Positions 5,274-7,929 of a stretch of 7,929 bases of DNA are shown here, in pieces. The notes beneath the pieces are model-generated. The model was given only the letters and a program-made list of their open reading frames with translations, was not told where the DNA came from and did no database searches. Every line of letters starts with the position of its first letter. Position 1 is the stretch's first letter. The stretch lies in assembly GCA_003151375.1 (NCBI GenBank), contig PLXI01000218.1, forward strand, positions 5,721 to 13,649, written 5' to 3'. The position numbers and the translations under genes are program-made. Source of the DNA: Hyphomicrobiales bacterium. Lineage in GTDB: Bacteria > Pseudomonadota > Alphaproteobacteria > Rhizobiales > Aestuariivirgaceae.

Positions 5274-7739
5274 GTGAGCATGGCCGATCCACGCCTAAAC
5301 TCGATTGCTACAAAAATCCGTCTGCAGCGTTTGGTGCTGTGGCTGGAGGCTGTTTGGCCTGCACTCCAGCACCCGCTGATGGTGATAGCAATTGGCCTTT
5401 GCTTGCTGTGGTCTGGCGTATTGTTGCATTTGCCAACCGGTTTACCGGTATTGTTATTGGCAGGCCTTGGCTTGTTGTTGATATTCAGCCTCACACCTTT
5501 GATGAAAATGGCTTTTCCTTCGCGTCTTGCAGCCGCACGAGCCTTGGAAAAAAATAACGCGCTTCAACATCGCGCCGCCTCAAGCCTTGAAGATGTTCCG
5601 GTGTCAGGTGCAGGAAGCACTGAGCTGTGGCAGGCCCATGTGGAGCGCAATCTTGCAGCTATCAAGAATCTTTCGGTTGCAGCACCTCGCTCCAACTGGC
5701 GACAATTTGATCCACTGGCCTTGCGACTGCCAGTGGTAATGGCCCTCTGCACAGCCTTCTTGCTGGGAGGCGGCGAAATAAAATCGAGCTTCCAATCAGC
5801 ATTTCATTTTGTCATGCCCGCACCAGCAAAGCCTCCTGTGCTGGATGCGTGGCTTAAACCGCCAACCTACACTGGAAAGCAGCCATTGCTGCTCACATCA
5901 CCGGCCATGCAAGAGCGCTTGGCGGCCAATCCTGAACTGAACATTCCAGAGAATTCATTGCTGAGCTTGCGACTGCAAGGTGCAACCAAACCACGCCTGC
6001 TTGTGCTTTCGCCAGGAACGCCAGACCAAGAGGTGAAGCTGGCTGAGATGAAGGCGGAAGAAAAGGATGGCACCTTCACAGTAGAGGCAAAGCTTGACAG
6101 GCCAGCCACACTTAAAGTTTTCGATGGCGATCAGGTTTTGGCCACATGGCAAGTGACCACGATAACTGATGAGCCGCCTAAGATTGAATTTGTCGACGAC
6201 CCTAAAGGCGATGACACTGGCAAGCTTTCAGTGAAGTGGCATGCCAATGATGATTATGGCGTCAAATCCGTAACGGCCGAAATTGTATTGGCAGATCAGC
6301 AAGACAATGCTGAGGGCTTTGAAGGAAACGGAGTGTTTTTATATCCAGCGCCCGAATTTAAAATTGCCATGGCCAAGCCCAATTCAAAAGATGACACAGA
6401 AACTTCAGTTTCGGATTTGGCGTCTCATCCGTGGGCCGGACTTTGGGTGGAGATGACGCTAACTGCCTCGGACGCTACGGGCCACAAAACTTCAACGGCG
6501 CCTAACAGATTGCGCATGCCAGAGCGTGATTTCATTATGCCCTTGGCGCGCGCGTTTGCCGAACAACGCAAGCGCTTTATCTTATCACCCGATGACGCAC
6601 CCGATGCTGCAACCATGATCGGTGCCATGTTGCTTTATCCATTTGAGCTGAACGGACGCATGGGTTTGCAAATTAACATCGCCAGCCTCAATGCCAAACT
6701 GGCCAATGCATCACATCCTGATGATGTGGTTGCCGCAGTGAAAGATTTTTGGCCGCTCATTCAGGCCGTTGAAGATGGTAATCTGGGTGATACCAAGACC
6801 CGCCTGAAACAGTTGGCCGATCAGTTGCGCCAAGCCTTGCGCGAAGGTGCTTCCAAAGAACGCATTCAAGACCTGATGAAGAAGTTGCAGGACGAGATGA
6901 ACAAGCTCGCGCAGCAAATGCAGAAGGATGCAGAGCAACGCCTTGCAGAAGGCGTCAAGCCCACACCTGGCCCGATGGTAAGCCCAGAACAATTGCAAGA
7001 TATGCTTGACCAGATTGGCAAGCTGAATGAACAGGGCAACACCGATCAGGCTGAACAGATGTTGTCACAACTCGACCAGATGCTGCAAAACTTAAGGCCG
7101 GGCCAAGGCCAAATGGCTGAAGGCGGCCAACCTGGGCAGGGCCAAATGAACGGCCTTTCCGGCTTGTTGGACAAGCAACAGAAGTTGATGGATCAAACCC
7201 AGCGCCTGGGCCAAGGCGGCAAGGGCACTAAACCCGGTGAGAACAATAACGGTGGCGGCGGCGATTCAGCTGGTGACTTAGCCAACAGACAAAAAGGCCT
7301 GCGCGACCAGCTTGACCAACTTGGCAAAGGCCTTTCGCCACAAGAAGGTGGTGATAAACTTGGTGAAGCCCAGAAAAACATGGGCGATGCCGAAGATGCT
7401 CTGCGCCAAGGCAACAAGGACGAGGCGCTGCGCCAGCAAAACAAAGCCATGCGCAATATGATTCAAGGCGTGGGTAAACTGGCTGAGCAGATGGGCAAAG
7501 AAGGCGGCGACAAACAAGGAAATGCAGATAGGCAGGGCAATTCGCGAAATGAGGATCCCTTAGGCCGTATCCCGAACCGGCGGCCCAATGTCGGGCCAGA
7601 TAAAAATATTGTGCCCTCTGAAATCGCGCGTAAAAAAGCACGCGAAATTCTAGAAGAGCTGCGCGGCAGAGCCAATGAACAAGGGCTTGATAGCGAAACC
7701 AAGGACTACCTTAGCGGACTTCTGAAAGGGCTGCAGTAA
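5274..7739 (+). CDS. DUF4175 / TIGR02302 family inner-membrane protein
   Basis: An 821-aa protein of a conserved Hyphomicrobiales-type family of unknown function. The N-terminus has two closely spaced membrane helices (about 31-53 and 56-77) and a third at about 149-166. Residues about 180-430 look like a periplasmic beta-rich region (for example KPPTYTGKQP and the DDYGVKS stretch near 326-332). Residues about 500-750 form a glutamine- and glycine-rich, helix-forming tail with short repeats such as PGQGQM. The end has the family-typical DPLGR (761-765) and EIARKKAREILEELRGRA (783-800). The start is either the GTG at 5274 or the ATG at 5280; neither has a strong ribosome site, and the second would shorten it by two residues. 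It lies 56 bp after lysA with no terminator visible between, so it may be co-transcribed. The family call is firm; the function, possibly in the envelope, is not known. Confidence 0.85.
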   Translation: MSMADPRLNSIATKIRLQRLVLWLEAVWPALQHPLMVIAIGLCLLWSGVLLHLPTGLPVLLLAGLGLLLIFSLTPLMKMAFPSRLAAARALEKNNALQHRAASSLEDVPVSGAGSTELWQAHVERNLAAIKNLSVAAPRSNWRQFDPLALRLPVVMALCTAFLLGGGEIKSSFQSAFHFVMPAPAKPPVLDAWLKPPTYTGKQPLLLTSPAMQERLAANPELNIPENSLLSLRLQGATKPRLLVLSPGTPDQEVKLAEMKAEEKDGTFTVEAKLDRPATLKVFDGDQVLATWQVTTITDEPPKIEFVDDPKGDDTGKLSVKWHANDDYGVKSVTAEIVLADQQDNAEGFEGNGVFLYPAPEFKIAMAKPNSKDDTETSVSDLASHPWAGLWVEMTLTASDATGHKTSTAPNRLRMPERDFIMPLARAFAEQRKRFILSPDDAPDAATMIGAMLLYPFELNGRMGLQINIASLNAKLANASHPDDVVAAVKDFWPLIQAVEDGNLGDTKTRLKQLADQLRQALREGASKERIQDLMKKLQDEMNKLAQQMQKDAEQRLAEGVKPTPGPMVSPEQLQDMLDQIGKLNEQGNTDQAEQMLSQLDQMLQNLRPGQGQMAEGGQPGQGQMNGLSGLLDKQQKLMDQTQRLGQGGKGTKPGENNNGGGGDSAGDLANRQKGLRDQLDQLGKGLSPQEGGDKLGEAQKNMGDAEDALRQGNKDEALRQQNKAMRNMIQGVGKLAEQMGKEGGDKQGNADRQGNSRNEDPLGRIPNRRPNVGPDKNIVPSEIARKKAREILEELRGRANEQGLDSETKDYLSGLLKGLQ

Positions 7740-7761
7740 AGCTTTTTGAAGTTGACGATCT

Positions 7762-7778
7762 TTCACTTCATAAGTGAA
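7762..7778. repeat. Perfect hairpin between convergent genes (first of two)
   Basis: TTCACTT at 7762-7768 pairs with AAGTGAA at 7772-7778 around a 3-nt loop (CAT). It lies 23 bp past the DUF4175 stop. No T-run follows in either direction, so an intrinsic terminator is only a possibility. Confidence 0.5.
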
Positions 7779-7784
7779 GCAGCT

Positions 7785-7800
7785 AGCATCGTGCGATGCT
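7785..7800. repeat. Second hairpin between convergent genes
   Basis: AGCATC at 7785-7790 pairs with GATGCT at 7795-7800 around GTGC. GTGAAG (7774-7779), part of the first hairpin, can instead pair with CTTCAC (7804-7809) and enclose this stem, so two mutually exclusive folds exist. Together they could end transcription from both sides, but no poly-T tract is present. Confidence 0.45.
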
Positions 7801-7929
7801 TTACTTCACCACATGCCCAACAAAGGGCAACTCGCGGAATTGATGCGCCATATCCATCCCATAACCCACCACAAACAGATCTGGGCAATCAAATGCACAG
7901 AAATCTGCCTTGACTGATGCCGCCAAATG
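7801..7929 (-). CDS. hpt: Hypoxanthine phosphoribosyltransferase, C-terminal part (cut by window edge)
   Basis: The last 42 codons of a gene entering from beyond the right edge and ending at the TAA 7803-7801. The sequence ADFCAFDCPDLFVVGYGMDM continues with AHQFRELPFVGHVVK. This matches the end of hypoxanthine phosphoribosyltransferases, where 'PD.FVVGYG.D.....R.LP.(I/V)G' contains part of the purine- and phosphate-site region. The enzyme salvages hypoxanthine (and often guanine) to nucleotides in the cytoplasm. The missing N-terminal part holds the PRPP motif, so activity cannot be judged from here. It faces the DUF4175 gene, with 61 bp between the stops. A related purine phosphoribosyltransferase of the same family is the main alternative. 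Confidence 0.88.
   Translation of the reverse strand, partial: HLAASVKADFCAFDCPDLFVVGYGMDMAHQFRELPFVGHVVK

Noticed and set aside
7228..7641. 137-aa minus-strand reading frame within the DUF4175 gene
   Set aside because: It is the shadow of the repetitive Q/G-rich tail, with no recognisable motif or start context.
1..7929. CRISPR array, transposase, phage or tRNA genes
   Set aside because: No regularly spaced repeats, no recombinase-like frames and no tRNA-like folds were seen in any part of the window.

Overview
The window looks like chromosomal DNA of an alphaproteobacterium, most likely order Hyphomicrobiales (Rhizobiales). The main support is the gene order on the right: a periplasmic TlpA-type thioredoxin gene divergent from argH, then a tiny LptM-type lipoprotein gene, lysA, and a large membrane protein of the DUF4175/TIGR02302 family, with an hpt-like gene facing it. 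This order is familiar from that order of bacteria (recalled, not searched). Base composition is moderate, lower than in many rhizobia, so a free-living or metagenome-derived lineage is plausible. That is inference.

Layout. Bases 1-242 hold no convincing gene. On the minus strand, 243-1255 carry two genes read right to left: a 69-aa HicB-like protein and, overlapping it by ATGA, a 268-aa exported protein of unknown function. A divergent 144-bp gap (1256-1399) holds an 85-bp imperfect palindromic repeat. On the plus strand, 1400-1852 encode a GyrI-like effector-binding protein. Its stop codon directly abuts the stop of the convergent TlpA-like gene (1853-2425, minus). After 34 bp the plus-strand cluster begins: argH (2460-3851), lptM (3848-3952), lysA (3952-5217) and the DUF4175 gene (5274-7739). 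The first three overlap by 4 bp and 1 bp and are almost surely co-transcribed. A convergent 3' fragment of hpt closes the window (7801-7929), with two small hairpins between it and the DUF4175 gene.

How the genes work together. ArgH makes the final step of arginine synthesis and LysA the final step of lysine synthesis. LptM is a lipoprotein known in E. coli to assist LptD, the outer-membrane LPS translocon. The DUF4175 protein is an inner-membrane protein of unknown role. TlpA is expected to deliver reducing power in the periplasm, for example during cytochrome oxidase assembly. Amino-acid synthesis and envelope biogenesis therefore share one locus. The left part (HicB-like, exported unknown, GyrI-like) looks like accessory DNA placed beside this conserved block.

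I see no CRISPR array, phage, transposase or clear defence system. The most interesting items are the HicB-like/exported-protein pair, the centred palindromic repeat, the minimal 34-aa LptM, and the unknown DUF4175 protein.
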